Shown: piece after piece, positions 31,581 through 43,383 of the stretch | Layout: each line of letters starts with the position of its first letter | Numbering within the stretch: the first letter of the stretch is position 1 | Origin: Craterostigma plantagineum | Lineage: Eukaryota; Streptophyta; Magnoliopsida; Lamiales; Linderniaceae | DNA: 64,000 nt | Assembly: GCA_027422505.1 (NCBI GenBank) | Contig: JAPQWV010000017.1 | Location: 18,043,501-18,107,500 of the forward strand | Reading direction: 5' to 3' | Translations under genes and position numbers: made by a program | Notes under the pieces: model-generated | Seen by the model: the letters and a program-made list of their open reading frames with translations, nothing else | Databases searched by the model: none | What the model was told of the DNA's origin: nothing

Positions 31581-34500
31581 CTTATTACTTTTATAGTCTG
31601 TGTATGTCTTTCTTATGGGTCGGTTTCTAATGTCAGAGTTAAATTTTTCTACAACTCCCGTTGATTGCTTAGGGACCCATATCTTTCTAATTCCAAGAGG
31701 ATGACAGTGATTTGTCCATGCTCTGAGTTGTTGTTTTGTAACCCATATGCTACGCATTCCTATAGCTTTGACTTTGTTTGCTTGTCTTTGTCTTTTGTCA
31801 GGTTTGTACTTTGATTTAAGAGAGGATGGTGGTGTTTCCTTGGAAGTACTGACATTGGTAGATTGGTATTTAGCGTTTAAGATAAAAGCATCATCATAGC
31901 TAGAATAGTAGGTACGATTCTTAGTAGTCGTTACAGGCTTAAGAAGAATAGACGAAGTTTCTGCAGGATAATTATTAGCACACAATTGACGCCTAATACA
32001 AAAATTAGAACTAGACGCTTCAAAATCGACAGGTTGCTTTCTTTTAAAGGTATAAGCGACATCGCTCTTTGGTAGACTGTCTCCTGTGGCTTTCTTCTTC
32101 CCTTTCTTATTTAGAGGATTGCCTGTGAGCACATGCAAGGATGTGTTAGTAAGCTTAAATTTGTCAGATGCAATCTGCTTTCTTTTCTTCCTAGTGTCGA
32201 TGGGGATGGATATTTGACATTTGGTTAAAGGAGTTTGTAGAGATTCTGAAGCTATGCCGATGTCGACTTGAGTCTCTAGAGAGGAAATTATACTTAGTAG
32301 AATTTTATTCTCTACTTGGAGAGTCATCCTTTCTGACTCTAGAGTTGAGACTGTAGTTCTGCTGCTGTCAATTTGTTTTTCAAATGTGGAAATTATACTA
32401 AGCAGTATTCCATTCTCTATCTGGAACTTTATCCTTTCAGATTCCAGGTTTGATTGCAAGTCAGAGATTACTTTGATTTTAGTTGGTATATATGCATTAG
32501 AGATATTTGGTTCTTCGATACTTACTTCATTAGACGAAGGCGGATAAATAAGTAAGTAGTCATCAGGATTGGATAATGGTATTTCCCTCGTCTTGTAACT
32601 ATCATACAGTTCATCATAGTTAATAGTGATTTCTGCCCAATCATCCCTATTTCTCTTTTTCTCTTCTAGTGCATCATGTGCAGATGAGGTTGTGAAAGGC
32701 ATTAGATAAGGTAGATTTAACCCGGAGAAACTAACATCATAAAGAGGGAGTGGTCTCTTTACAATAGAGTTTGGGTTGAACCCTAATCCTTCATGTGGGT
32801 CATAGAATTCTATGTCTCTAGGCTTATTCATGAAGATCGTTCTATCTGATTGTCCTCTCCTAATAAGTAAGTCTTCGAGCTTCTTAATCTTAGCATACAA
32901 TTTTGCACGTTCTTTATTTAGAATATCGAACTCGCATGTTTTGTTGATTCGCTCATCGTTGCAAGTTGTCAATTTGTCTTTTAGCTCACTAATCTGTGTT
33001 GTCAAACCTTCTATTTCTAAGTCACGACTATCAACTTTAGACTGTGCTACTTCTAGCAGACATTCTAGGTTGCTATTCTCTCGTAATTTCTTAAGTAGGC
33101 ATGCATAATTATTGTCAAATCGAGCCTGTAAGTCATTGACCTTTGATTCAGATTCAGATAGGTAAGATCTCAAGTCAACTAAGCAAGTTTCTAATCTACA
33201 TACTTCATCACGGGTCGTATCTAGGATTTCTAGTGTGTTAGATAACTTCACTTCTGTTGACCTAAGGTATTTAAGTTCATTTTGAAGAATAATGTTCTTT
33301 TCTTGAAGTTCAGAATACAGTTTTAGGTCAAGAGTTTCGACCTCCTTTCCGAGAGACAGCTCCTTGTTTTCAGTATCAGCATTGGCTTCCATGTTCTTTT
33401 GCTCAGAGTCATCTTCTTTCACCAGAGCCATCAGGGCTATCTTCTCCGTCTCACTTTCAGATGTATCTTCTAGCCAGTGATCCTGTTCCGCCATCAATGC
33501 GGTTCCAGATTTCTTCTGCTTGAGCAGTTGAAGTTTTCTGGTGTAGTACTCTTCATCCTTTTTCTTGGGAAGGTAACAGTCTCTAGCGAAGTGCCCAGAC
33601 TTTCCACAATTGAAGCATTTGCTAGGCTCAGAATCATTCCTAGTATCAGGTTGTTGAAAAGGCTTTGGCGGCTGTTTGGAGCTTGATGAGACTCTCTGAC
33701 GATTGGCAGATGATGATGATTTTTTGAAATATTGTTTTGCCATTCTTTTCGTTATAAAAGCCACGTGCTTCTCGAAATCTTTGAATTCAGGTTCTGATTC
33801 TGACTCAGAGTCTTCACTTTCTAATGGACTGGAGGTCTTAACAGTTTTACTCTTTGCAGTTTTTGCACTTTTCTTCAGATCGGTATCTGTCACAAGGGCA
33901 ACTGTGTCCATGATTGCTTTACCTTTCTTCTCTCCGATCGCTTCATAAACATCGTCATTGTGCTGCTCCAGACTTTCGTAAACACTGTGAATATCAATTT
34001 GATCTAGGTCCTTGTTAAGCCTGAAGTGTGTGGTGACTCTCTTCCATTCTGGAGGCAGGGAGGTAAGAAATTTGACATTGAGTTCCATGTTAGTTTTTAT
34101 GATGTTTATCTTCCTTAATTCGTTCACGAGGACCATGAACCTGTTGTAGGTCTCGCTGATTTGCTCATCAGGCTTAGCCTTGAATGAATCGTATGCTGCA
34201 AGGGTGTTGGCTTTCTTTGCTCTTAGTCCACTCTCTGTTCCTTGCATTAATTTTGCAGTCTCATCCCACATGGCTTTAGCGGTTGGAAAGCTATCCACTT
34301 GAATCAGTATGTCATTAGGTAAGCCTTGCATCAAATAATTTCTTGCCAGAAGATCTGCTTTAGCTCGTTTCTTTTCCGCGTCATTGTATTGTGCTGGAGT
34401 TTTGAGTATTGTGCTTTCTTGAACTGCTGGGGTGACGGTGTTGTCACCACGGACTGTGACCCAGAATTGTTTTGGTCCATTCTCAAGAGAATCGATAATG

Positions 34501-34616
34501 TCTTCGCCATTGTCCTTTATTTCAAGAAAGTTCAGGAATCTGCTTCTCCAGACTCCGAAGTCTTCGCGCCTCAGAACTGGAACACGGATGTCGCTTCCCA
34601 TGGCTAATGAATCCAT
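31542..34616 (-). CDS. gag: SireD Gag, long Sirevirus type with coiled-coil C-terminal half
   Basis: 1024 residues from ATG 34616 ([15 protein letters not shown]). The capsid core covers residues ~10-235 ([43 protein letters not shown]). One CCHC knuckle, [14 protein letters not shown], lies near residue 332. Residues ~410-590 and ~700-780 are heptad-rich coiled coil. The C-terminal third is basic with repeated W(V/T)(P/T)K words ([27 protein letters not shown] before the stop). The WVPK tail is shared with SireG. The protein forms the virus-like particle; its long tail is typical of Sireviruses and may contact host factors. Confidence 0.95.
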   Translation of the reverse strand: MDSLAMGSDIRVPVLRREDFGVWRSRFLNFLEIKDNGEDIIDSLENGPKQFWVTVRGDNTVTPAVQESTILKTPAQYNDAEKKRAKADLLARNYLMQGLPNDILIQVDSFPTAKAMWDETAKLMQGTESGLRAKKANTLAAYDSFKAKPDEQISETYNRFMVLVNELRKINIIKTNMELNVKFLTSLPPEWKRVTTHFRLNKDLDQIDIHSVYESLEQHNDDVYEAIGEKKGKAIMDTVALVTDTDLKKSAKTAKSKTVKTSSPLESEDSESESEPEFKDFEKHVAFITKRMAKQYFKKSSSSANRQRVSSSSKQPPKPFQQPDTRNDSEPSKCFNCGKSGHFARDCYLPKKKDEEYYTRKLQLLKQKKSGTALMAEQDHWLEDTSESETEKIALMALVKEDDSEQKNMEANADTENKELSLGKEVETLDLKLYSELQEKNIILQNELKYLRSTEVKLSNTLEILDTTRDEVCRLETCLVDLRSYLSESESKVNDLQARFDNNYACLLKKLRENSNLECLLEVAQSKVDSRDLEIEGLTTQISELKDKLTTCNDERINKTCEFDILNKERAKLYAKIKKLEDLLIRRGQSDRTIFMNKPRDIEFYDPHEGLGFNPNSIVKRPLPLYDVSFSGLNLPYLMPFTTSSAHDALEEKKRNRDDWAEITINYDELYDSYKTREIPLSNPDDYLLIYPPSSNEVSIEEPNISNAYIPTKIKVISDLQSNLESERIKFQIENGILLSIISTFEKQIDSSRTTVSTLESERMTLQVENKILLSIISSLETQVDIGIASESLQTPLTKCQISIPIDTRKKRKQIASDKFKLTNTSLHVLTGNPLNKKGKKKATGDSLPKSDVAYTFKRKQPVDFEASSSNFCIRRQLCANNYPAETSSILLKPVTTTKNRTYYSSYDDAFILNAKYQSTNVSTSKETPPSSLKSKYKPDKRQRQANKVKAIGMRSIWVTKQQLRAWTNHCHPLGIRKIWVPKQSTGVVEKFNSDIRNRPIRKTYTDYKSNKGGPVLKWVPKSY

Positions 34617-35583
34617 TTGTTGTTTGGTAGTGATCGTTACGTGGAGGTGATCTGCGGAATGAAACGTTAGTCTCGAACAATTTTAGTCAAGTTTGAAATA
34701 AATAAGAACGATATTTAGTGTTCTTATTTTATTTATTTAATATATGGTGATTGTAGCAAGAGAAATACTCAAGACTAGTCGAGTTTACTTCAAAACTTTT
34801 GATTCAAGCGACTCTTGCAAGAAAATAAATCGGACGATTTGTGGTAAGGTAAGAATGTGTCAATCGGACAATTTGAGCGAAATCGTGAGAGGTAAATATT
34901 AATCGGATGATTCATCAAATCGGGCGATTTGACTCAAACTACCAATTAGTGTTTTGAAGAGAATTCATGTTCGTTACAGTGAGATCAGGCGATTCTGTGG
35001 AATCATACGATTTCCTCTTCAGGAAGGAAAGAAATCGGGCGATTTAGTCTTAGAGACTGGAAATCGCCGAGGCTTAAATCGGACGATTGTGGTGCAATCG
35101 ATCGTTTTTCTCTTATGTGATAGAAATCGGGCGATTCCTACATACACTGTGTGAAAGAAATCGGGCGATTTAGTCTTAGAGACTGGAAATCGCCGAGATT
35201 TAAATCGCACGATTGTGGTGCAATTGATCGATTTTCCCTTATGTGAAAGGAATCGGGCGATTCCTACGAAATTAAACCATCTCCATCGAATCCTTCAAAA
35301 ATTCAAAGACTATGTGAAAAATCTACCCGAAAGTGAAGAACAGACCCAAAAATAATTTCAGACTCGATTTTCGGGTTTTAAAACAACTCAAACTTGACTA
35401 TAATCTATGTGAAAGAACAGAGATGCACTCATTAACAATTTTCTTCTCCAAAAGATGGTAAACAGAACGATTTAACAGGCACATCCATGAAAAATCGAAA
35501 ATGGATTTTGAGCAGAGGTTCTTTCAAATCTTTTCAGAATTTAACAAAACTGGATTCAAATTGATGAGATCGATCCACGTTTT
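34617..35583 (-). other. SireD 5' leader with AATCGGGCGATT array
   Basis: Nearly 1 kb between the PBS and the gag ATG without a gene. About fourteen copies or variants of AATCGG(G/A)CGATT lie at 34825-35265. A ~130-bp portion is repeated (35034-35110 and 35155-35230, both with TTAGTCTTAGAGACTGG). Confidence 0.85.
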
Positions 35584-35595
35584 GCTCTGATACCA
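35584..35595 (-). other. SireD primer-binding site
   Basis: TGGTATCAGAGC on the minus strand, two bases from the 5' LTR. Confidence 0.92.
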
Positions 35596-35597
35596 CT

Positions 35598-35903
35598 TGT
35601 AGGTCCACTTGTTACCAAACAAGGATCAAAAGATTATTAGAAAGATTAAGTTCGTATGAAGCACCTTTTAGTGTGTGTTTGTGTGTGTGTTAATCGAGAG
35701 CTGCTTCAAGGATTTTTCTTTTGATAAACCCTAACAAGGGTATAAACGGGCTTTATATACCACATACTCTTTGGTATATTAAAGCCCAAGTCCAAAACTT
35801 CTACAAAGTACTAATTGTCTCCCCAACCTACTCCAATACATTAATATCACAATTTTAACCCAAACCACAAATAACTAGAGGACACTATAATTATTTCCTA
35901 ACA
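35598..35903 (-). repeat. SireD 5' LTR
   Basis: 306 bp, identical by eye to 22205-22510, followed by AATAT. TATATAAA box at 35752-35759. Confidence 0.95.
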
Positions 35904-35908
35904 AATAT

Positions 35909-38900
35909 CATTAAGACAGCTCTTACATTCATCAATTATCATTAAGTCATTCCCAGTGATGAGTATATCATCCACATATACCAGCAAATAATAAATTTAC
36001 CATCTTTCTGTTTTGTAAACAGGGAATAATCATGTTTAGATTGTACGAAACCAAACTTACTGATAACTTGAACAAATTTTTGGTTCCATTGACTTGAGGC
36101 CTGCTTCAAGCCATATAGAGCCTTTTCCAGCTTGCATACTTTGTGTTTCCTACTTTCTGAAATGTGGAAACCTTGAGGAATTATCATATATACTTCCTCA
36201 TTCAAATCACCTTGCAAGAAAGCGTTAGTCACATCCATTTGAAATAAAGGTCAATTGAAAATTGCAACAAGAGAAAGAACTGTCCCTATAGTCACATGCT
36301 TGACTACGGATGAAAAAGTTTCATTATAATCTGTTCCCTCCTTTTGTGTATACCCCTTTGCAACTAATCTAGCCCTATATCTCTCTATATCACCATTAGA
36401 CTTATATTTTATGGTATACGTCCATTTACAACCTATAACTGTTTTTCCCTTTGGAAGATCAACCAATCTCCAAGTTTGTTTGATTCTAAGGCCTTAATCT
36501 CTGAATTCATTGCCTCTAACCATCTCTTGTCTACCTTTGCTTCATCATATCACCTAGGAATATGTTCCTTCGAAATAACAACTAGGTATACCTTATGGTC
36601 AGGATTTATTCAGTCATATTGAATTACCTTAGAAAGTTGATGCCTAGCAGAACATGCCATATTTGCATCTGATGCATAAGGTGAAACAAAATCAGATGCC
36701 AATAAGGTGGTTTAGAAATTCTACCTGAACTTCTTACCTCTATGGCTGGTTGTTGACTTGTTGTCATTTCTGTGTTAATTTGCTCAGTTTTTATGTTCTA
36801 TTCCTCTGTACCTTGCTGTGTGCTATCCTCAAGTTCAACAGGCTGGGATTGTTCTTCATTCTCATTGGTACTTGGCTACTGATAAGGTGCAATCAATTCA
36901 TCATAATAACTGTGCATATCTTGTGGTGTGAACTCCTGCCTTTCAAGATCAGTAGAATTGATTGTATAGGGAAAAATATTCTCAAAGAACATCACATCCC
37001 GTGATATCATAAAACTCTTACAGTCAAGATCTAGCAACCTATAACATTTTTGTGTGACTGAATATCCCATAAAGATACATGGTCTTGATTTATGCTGGAA
37101 CTTATCTCTTTGTGTCAGGATCTTAGCAAAACAAAGACAACCAACCACTTTAAAATGAGAATAAGAAGGTTTCTTATCAACGAGTACCTCAAATGGTGTC
37201 TTCCCACCTAGCAATGGAGTAGGAGTCCTATTTTTAATATATACTGCAGTTTTAACACATTCTCCCCAGATTCTAATTGGGACATTGGAATGGAACTTCA
37301 AAGCACTTGCAACATCAAGGATATGCCTATGTTTCCTTTCTACAACACTATTGTGCTGTGTATGCACAAGAGCTTTGATGAACAATTCCCTTTGAAGTTA
37401 AAAGAGAAGGACACTCTTTTGAGAAGAATTTACTTCCATTATCACTTCTGATGACCTTAACTCTAGTGCTAAATTGGTTTTCAACATACTGAAAGAAAGT
37501 CTTTAATGTCTCAAGTGATTCTGATTTATCTTTCAGCAAGAAAATCCAACAAGCTCTTGAGCTATCATCAACAGTAGTTAAAAAATATTTCTCATTGTTG
37601 TAAGTCATCTCTTTATAAGGACCCCAGATATCAATATGAATAAGATCAAATATAGAATTCTCAGTTATCTCTCTAGTAGGAAACTTAAATCTAGCATGCT
37701 TCGCCAATGGACACAAGGTGCAATATTTAGCGGAATTATCAATATTAAGCTGCAAATCATTCATATATTTGAATCTCTCAAAAGACATGTGACCAAGTCT
37801 ATAGTGCCACATTGACACATCATCATTCTTATTAGGTCTAAAAACATATTCTTTATTATGTTTAAAAAAAACATATTCTTTATTGATATGACTTGAAAAA
37901 CCACTAGCAATCACATTATCTCTCACTGGCAGAATATCAGGGCTTGGTCTGAGTATGTATAACCCATTCTCTTGCTTACCAATCCCCTTTATCTTGTCAG
38001 TCGAGATTTCCTATATAATACAATGATCATGAAAGAAATTTAGGTGCATATTCTCATCCTTTAACAGCTTAGAAACTGATAGCAGATTATGTCTAAAATC
38101 AGGTACATATAGGACATTCCTCAACCTCAAGTTTAAATCAATTGTGACAGTTCCAGATTTAGATTCTTTGCTGCATGAATCATTAGGCATTTTCACACTA
38201 CAAATACTACTATCACCCACATCAATAGCATCAAACAGTTTATCATTGCATGTGATGTGGTGGTTTGCACTAGTATCTATTATCCACATATTACTATAGT
38301 TAGACTCTATATCAGAGTTAGTGATACAGATACCTGATACATTTGCAGTGGCTGATGTTGCAACACCTTTAGCATCTTCAAGTTTGGCATTCTTTTCGAG
38401 CAAATTTAGGATCTGAGAACATTGATCGTTTGTGAACCCTTGCTGGTTGTTTAGGCTTTCTTCCTTAATTTGTTCTGCTCCAATTTCTTGAAATAAGGCA
38501 TTATTAATCCTGCCTCTGCCACTTCCATACCTGCCTTGATCTCCTCTTCTTCCTCCAAAGCCTCACCTTCCTCCTCGTGTAAAATTGGGAGGATATCCAT
38601 GAATCTTGAAGCAATTTTCCCTAGAATGTCAACTGATGTTGCAGTGTCACAGAACAACCCTGCTTTTCCTGCTTGGTTGTTAGTGTTATTGAATCCTCTA
38701 GGTTGAAAATTGGACATCAGCACAATGGATGAATCATTGTTTACTATCTGCAGATTAATTCCACGTTGTGCCTCCTCATTAATCACCATTGAATACACCT
38801 GGCTATGTGATGGCAACAGTGGCATTAAGAGGATCTGTGACCTAACATTCTGATAGCAATCATTAAGGCCTATGAGGAACTGCGTCATCTTTTGCCAATT

Positions 38901-39455
38901 GCAGAATTCTTCGTATTCTTTAGATACTTCACTCGCAGGTGATGGGATCATTAAGTCGTAATCATCCCAAATCAGCTTCAACCTGTTGTAGTATTCAGAG
39001 ACAGTAGATGCGCCCTGCGTGCTTGAGTAAATGTCTCTGAACAATCCATACATCCTCGCCCTGTTGATCTTGTCAAACTTTATTTTAAATCGTTCCAGAT
39101 TTCAAATGCATTCTGATAATAAACGATTCCTGAGATAAGATCTTCTAAAATTGAGCGATGAATCCAAGTTTTCACTAGTGCATCGCAGCGCTTCCACTGA
39201 GACAATAGAGGCGAATCCTTTTCTGGCCATTTAGAAGAACCATCGATAAATCCTATCTTGTTCTTGGCTTCGAGAGCAATCATCATCCTCATACTCTAGA
39301 CTTTATAATTCTCTGATCCTTTCAGAATTCCCGTCGTCAGATCAAGGTTTTGTGTATCCGATTGATGAATATACATCCGACTATTGAAATATGAGCTGAG
39401 TTTACAGCTGAATTTCTTGCATTCACGGTGACAGATGCATTTTCTCCATCTGCCA
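35909..39455 (-). pseudogene. gag-pol: CopB gag, protease, integrase and first half of RT
   Basis: Gag starts at MADGENASVTVNAR (ATG 39455) and continues, after shifts, as MRMMIALEAKNKIGFIDGS, then WNDLK and MYGLFRDIYSSTQG (UBN2-type copia Gag), with only traces of a zinc knuckle. The protease reads WIIDTSANHHIT, with serine for the usual glycine after DT. Integrase shows MWHYRLGHMSF, CTLCPLAKHARF, FDLIHIDIWGP and VIRSDNGSKF (37820-37430), then VVERKHRHILDVA. RT begins [13 protein letters not shown] and [18 protein letters not shown] (36450-36320), [27 protein letters not shown] (36240-36100). The YVDD region is shifted (WYMWMIYSSLG) right beside the SireD insertion. Several frameshifts throughout. 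Confidence 0.9.
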
Positions 39456-39488
39456 TTATTGCGTTCATTGAGCGGCGATTACCCTAGG

Positions 39489-39500
39489 GCTCTGATACCA
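39489..39500 (-). other. CopB primer-binding site
   Basis: TGGTATCAGAGC on the minus strand, touching the 5' LTR. Confidence 0.9.
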
Positions 39501-39771
39501 TGAAGAAATCTTGAGATCGAATTTGAAGAAGATGAAAAACGAAAATCGATTCTATTCAAAACTCTGTTCTACATTATTCTGTTCGCGCAAAAATTAATTA
39601 GGGCTACAGTACAAAGCAACGCCCCTTTTTATACTGATACTAATGGGCTAAATTAATAAACAGCCCAATAACCCAACCAATCTAACACTAGAATAAAATA
39701 CATCTGGCGACTTATCTCCAGAACTGATTTATATATATCAGTCTGTTATATACCAGTCGAGTACTTCAATA
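39501..39771 (-). repeat. CopB 5' LTR (uninterrupted)
   Basis: 271 bp with TGAAG...TTCA inverted ends; the outermost bases on the minus strand are TATTGAAG. It preserves the empty site (AAAATTAATTAGG) used by CopC and the Mutator-like element in the other LTR. Confidence 0.92.
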
Positions 39772-39776
39772 AACAC

Positions 39777-40190
39777 CCAAACGAACTAGTGTAAGGATAA
39801 TTAAATATAGATTAATTATATAAGTTTCTAATTGTTGGGTGATTATAGGTATAAACGGGATGAGGCGTTGACCTACGTTATTTAATGAAGCTATATTGCG
39901 TCGTTTTCGATGCATACGAAATACAACAAACCTTTTTCAAAATACAATAGCAAACATCTCGTAACTTCAGATCCCTCCAAGTTGCAATACCATTTGCTGT
40001 ATTCTAGACTCTCATCAGTTTTGAATGTATATTAAATACACTAAATATGATGAGAGAACGTAGAAATGATATTTTATTTCAATGATGATCTGGGCTAGAA
40101 TGAGACGATGAAAATGAAAATGGAGACTTCCTATTTACAGACAATAGGTTATGGCTGGTCAAGATTGACAACCTTTCACCATTCACTCCT
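39777..40190. other. Spacer beyond CopB
   Basis: Continuation of the sequence interrupted at 14998. AT-rich; no gene seen. The border with the LTR remnant that follows is not visible. Confidence 0.4.
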
Positions 40191-41970
40191 TGAAGAGATG
40201 ATCGAGCGGATCGAGTAATAAAATAAAACGAATACTAACAAACTACCCTACGCTCAACAAGCAAGTGTACCTATCGAAATAGCATAGACGTAGGAAATAT
40301 GCGTGTATCGAATCCCAAGAGATATGTACCTTAGAAAACCTTTCGCTTAAAATCCTAACACGAATATTCGATCGTTGAAACGGTAAATAACGATACTTAG
40401 AAAATACAACTTAATAAAAAATATGGAGAGGAAACTCTTATGGAAATAAACGTATTTGAGACTTCGAATTCCCCTAGCTAGACCAAAACAAATATCACGT
40501 GTACGTAGATAAAGCTATCGTTAGACTGTGGAAATTCCTACTACATGCATACGAGTTATATAACTGACGAAACTGCGCCTTACCATATAATTATCGTAAA
40601 CAACTAATCAACGAATTAAATAGCCGGACAAGCTTCCCTAACTACTTAAAACGAAGATTGCGTTAATAACATAGTGAATCCCGCTATTAGATTTGACTCT
40701 AATCTGGCAGGATAGTCCAACCTATCTCTAGTGATGGGTTTATTCCGCTCGTTTATGAGTGGTTTAATCGTTCGCCCCTCTCTCGAGCGTAGCGTACGAT
40801 TTCCCGGACTACATTAACTTGAACACATAGACATGATCAAGCTAACTAGATGATTTTAGTCACAGAAATAATCAAAATCATATGCTTCATAAACGAGTCG
40901 TAACAATAGCAAAACATCAATTACACGTAAACATACGATTGATCGCGCTAGGGTCATCTCATCTCAAATACAATAGATTTAGCTACTCATTATCCTCACA
41001 ACAAAACACGTAATCAACATCGAATACATCATACATACTTCCCTGAATTCGACTTCAAAGTTAATCCCATTCTTCGCTGAGGACTTTGATCGAACACGTG
41101 GTGAGCGACTAAGTAGGTGTTCTTGATTTTTGAAAGGCAACGTGTATGTCTGTATATGAGCTTAATTTGTGTTCTTCTCCCCGTACCTCTTCACGTTCTT
41201 CCCTTTAAATAGAGATTCATCAACATCTCTCTTTGCTCCAAGTCGTTATTGCAGACCCCCAAAATATTGATTTCTTGTCTGTTTGAAAGAGTCATCACCT
41301 GAAAACATGGAGCTACTTCTCCTCCTTTTTGCCTAATTCATTTTTCATTGATTGATGTTCCATCTTTTTTTTTGTCCTCCTTAATTCCTTGCAAAATGTC
41401 TAGTTTGTGTCTTTCTTTATGTTCTTGACTTTTAAACATGTTCACACACGCGTTCACGGTCTCTTCTAAAAAGCTTCACGGCCGTGACAACATTGGCACC
41501 GAAGAAAATGAGTTTCTGCCAGCATTCACGGCCTCCTACACCTCCGTTCACGGCCATGACAGGTCCTTCACGGCTAGGTTGGTCAGAGCTCACGGCCGTG
41601 ACAAAATCGGGCAAGAAAATGGCTCTCTGGTGCTCGTCACGGCCTCGTACAAATCCTTCACGGCCGTGACGATTTTCCTGCAAAACAGCAGTACGTTCAA
41701 AAATTCATATCTCCCAATCTAGACCTCGGATTAAATATCCCTTCGGATATCAAGATTAACAAGTCCTCTATCCATGGTTAAAACTTCAGGTCCATCGGAC
41801 ATCGTGTACCCCGTGATCATTGAGAAATACTAAACTGTCGCAAAACTGCCGTAAAACGTTTGATTTTGTTGTGAAACCATATTATAGTGCAGAAATAATC
41901 AAAACGACTTCACTTATCATGCAATCGACTTAAATATAACGTATATAAATGTAAGAAAGTACGTTTATCA
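40190..41970 (-). repeat. LTR of a Tat/Athila-type Ty3 element (left border uncertain)
   Basis: On the minus strand the sequence ...TTGAGGACAAACAAACGCTTAAGTG, then TGGGGAGATT and TGATAAACG resembles the PPT and 3' LTR start of Tat/Athila elements. The LTR would run leftward from 41970 for about 1.8 kb. No coding region of the element remains and no second LTR is in the window. The left end could be up to ~200 bp away from that given. Confidence 0.5.
41477..41669. repeat. Reiterated TCACGGCCGTGA palindromes
   Basis: Perfect 12-bp palindromes at 41477, 41590 and 41658, a one-off copy at 41548, and half sites (TCACGGC) at 41527, 41568 and 41637, all within 200 bp near the U3 start of the LTR remnant. 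The order suggests protein-binding sites or a local duplication. Confidence 0.85.
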
Positions 41971-42220
41971 AATCTCCCCACACTTAAGCGTTTGTTTGTC
42001 CTCAAGCAAATAAATGCAAATGGCATATAAAGGATAAAATCATGCAACGTATGAGTCAAGAATGAAATCATGGAGAGTTGGCTCTTATTTTCTGTTGAGT
42101 AATATTTCGAGTAAGTCATGAATGAGCCCCTCAAAAAGTTGATGCAAATAAACGAAGTTTTGTTCTACGTCTCCGAGCTATATATCCACGTTGTCGGAAG
42201 GCATAATCGAAATCAACAAC
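41971..42220 (-). other. Tail of the Tat/Athila-type internal region
   Basis: Contains the PPT-like AAGTGTGGGGAGAT (minus strand) and AT-rich sequence. No frame of note. Confidence 0.45.
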
Positions 42221-42556
42221 TGTAGAATACCATTTGTAATTGTGCTTGATTTCATTAGTTGTCATTGTAATTTGGGGCGTTTTGTATAGTAGTCCTTAAA
42301 TTAGGACTAGCCAAGTTTGTTTGGTATATACATGTAAGTCAATTGAGCTGAATAGAGAACGTTTTTAGAATTGATCCGAAGGGCTTGCAATTCGATTTCT
42401 ATAGAGAGAAACAACAGTAACTTTCTCACTCTACTCAAATTCTCTCTCTTGTTCTTCATTTGAATTTTTCGATCGAATTCAATTGTTTATCTAAACGATC
42501 GAAGTACTATGAATTCTAGCCTAGGATTGTAGAGTTGTTAATCGTAGGACCTAACA
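42221..42556 (+). repeat. CopE 5' LTR (left border approximate)
   Basis: Ends ...GTAGGACCTAACA three bases... before TTGGTATCAGAGC; the start could be any of the TGT words at 42212-42236, since no second copy is available. It has the pyrimidine-rich CTCTCTCT region and AAACGATCG words usual in R/U5. Confidence 0.6.
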
Positions 42557-42558
42557 AT

Positions 42559-42570
42559 TGGTATCAGAGC
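42559..42570 (+). other. CopE primer-binding site
   Basis: TGGTATCAGAGC, two bases after the LTR end. Confidence 0.9.
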
Positions 42571-43383
42571 TGATTCGTTCTGTTTTGAATCGAAAATTGT
42601 TAGAATTAGATCGAAAATCATTTTCTAGATACTGTTCATCGAAGAACAGGTTTGGCGGGAAAACCTTTTTCGATCCAATAGCTTAATTCTGTGCTTAATT
42701 GACTTGAATCTGTGCTTGTTTAAGTGTTAGATCATCATTGCGATCAGTTCTGTAGCAGTTTGAACATCGATTTTTAGGATTGAATTGCTTCTGCGTGTTA
42801 CTGTTTGCGAAGAACATGAAGAACACGTTCTGATTTTGATCAAATTTGATATATTTTGCTTCATAACGTGTTTAATTGCTTGTTCGTGCGTGATTAGTAC
42901 TAGATTGCGAGCAATTACCTCAAACTTCACTATCTGATTCTTTATTTTTGCTCGAATTTGTGTTAATTGTATTCTGTGAATTTTTCTCGATTGCTCAAAT
43001 TTTTCTCGCTAAGTTTTGCGATCGGATTAGTTTCTCGATCGATAAACTTAGCGCGAGAATTTTTCTCGGTCAGAATACGAAGTCAGCGCTAGAATCGTCA
43101 TCAGCAGAAACGATTTTAGTTAGAAATATTTCTCGAGCATTATACAGCGAAAAACTTTTTCGAGAGAGACTTATTTTGACTTTGCATGCGTAAAACTTTC
43201 ACTCGAAAAATTTTTTCAGTCAAACCTTTTAACGTTTGACCAGGCGAAAATCATTTACACGCGAGAAATTTTTCTAGTCAACAGAATAAATTCACGATCA
43301 AGAAATTTTTCTCGACCGAATGACTTTGAGCAATTAATCTCGCTCGTAAAATATCACGCTGACAAAATTTCTCGCACGGGAAC
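42571..43383 (+). other. CopE leader with GAAATTTTTCTCG-type motif array
   Basis: Non-coding. From ~42945 to 43383 the words TTTTTCTCG, GCGAGAA and CGAGAAATTTTTCTCG-like imperfect palindromes recur about fifteen times. Interrupted by GypF; GGAAC (43379-43383) is repeated at 58871. The remainder is 58876-59068. Confidence 0.75.

Larger units (their letters stand above)
22205..35903 (-). mobile_element. SireD: young Sirevirus-type copia retrotransposon
   Basis: 13.7 kb, TSD AATAT on both sides (22200-22204, 35904-35908). The 306-bp LTRs show no difference by eye. On the minus strand the order is LTR, PBS, long leader with a motif array, gag (intact), pol (intact, other frame), spacer with GGGGGAG motifs and a second copy of the motif array, large third ORF (one frameshift), PPT, LTR. 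It is the freshest insertion in the window. Apart from the third ORF it could still be mobile, or serve as helper for relatives such as SireG. Confidence 0.95.
14999..39771 (-). mobile_element. CopB: decayed minus-strand Ty1/copia element that hosts three later insertions
   Basis: The flanks AACAC (14994-14998) and AACAC (39772-39776) match exactly. The 5' LTR is 39501-39771. The 3' LTR is split into 14999-15092 and about 21126-21315 by CopC and a Mutator-like element. The coding region is split by SireD at 22205-35903. Taking out the insertions leaves roughly 5 kb with gag, protease, integrase, RT and RNase H in copia order, all broken. It is the oldest layer of this nest. Confidence 0.92.
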
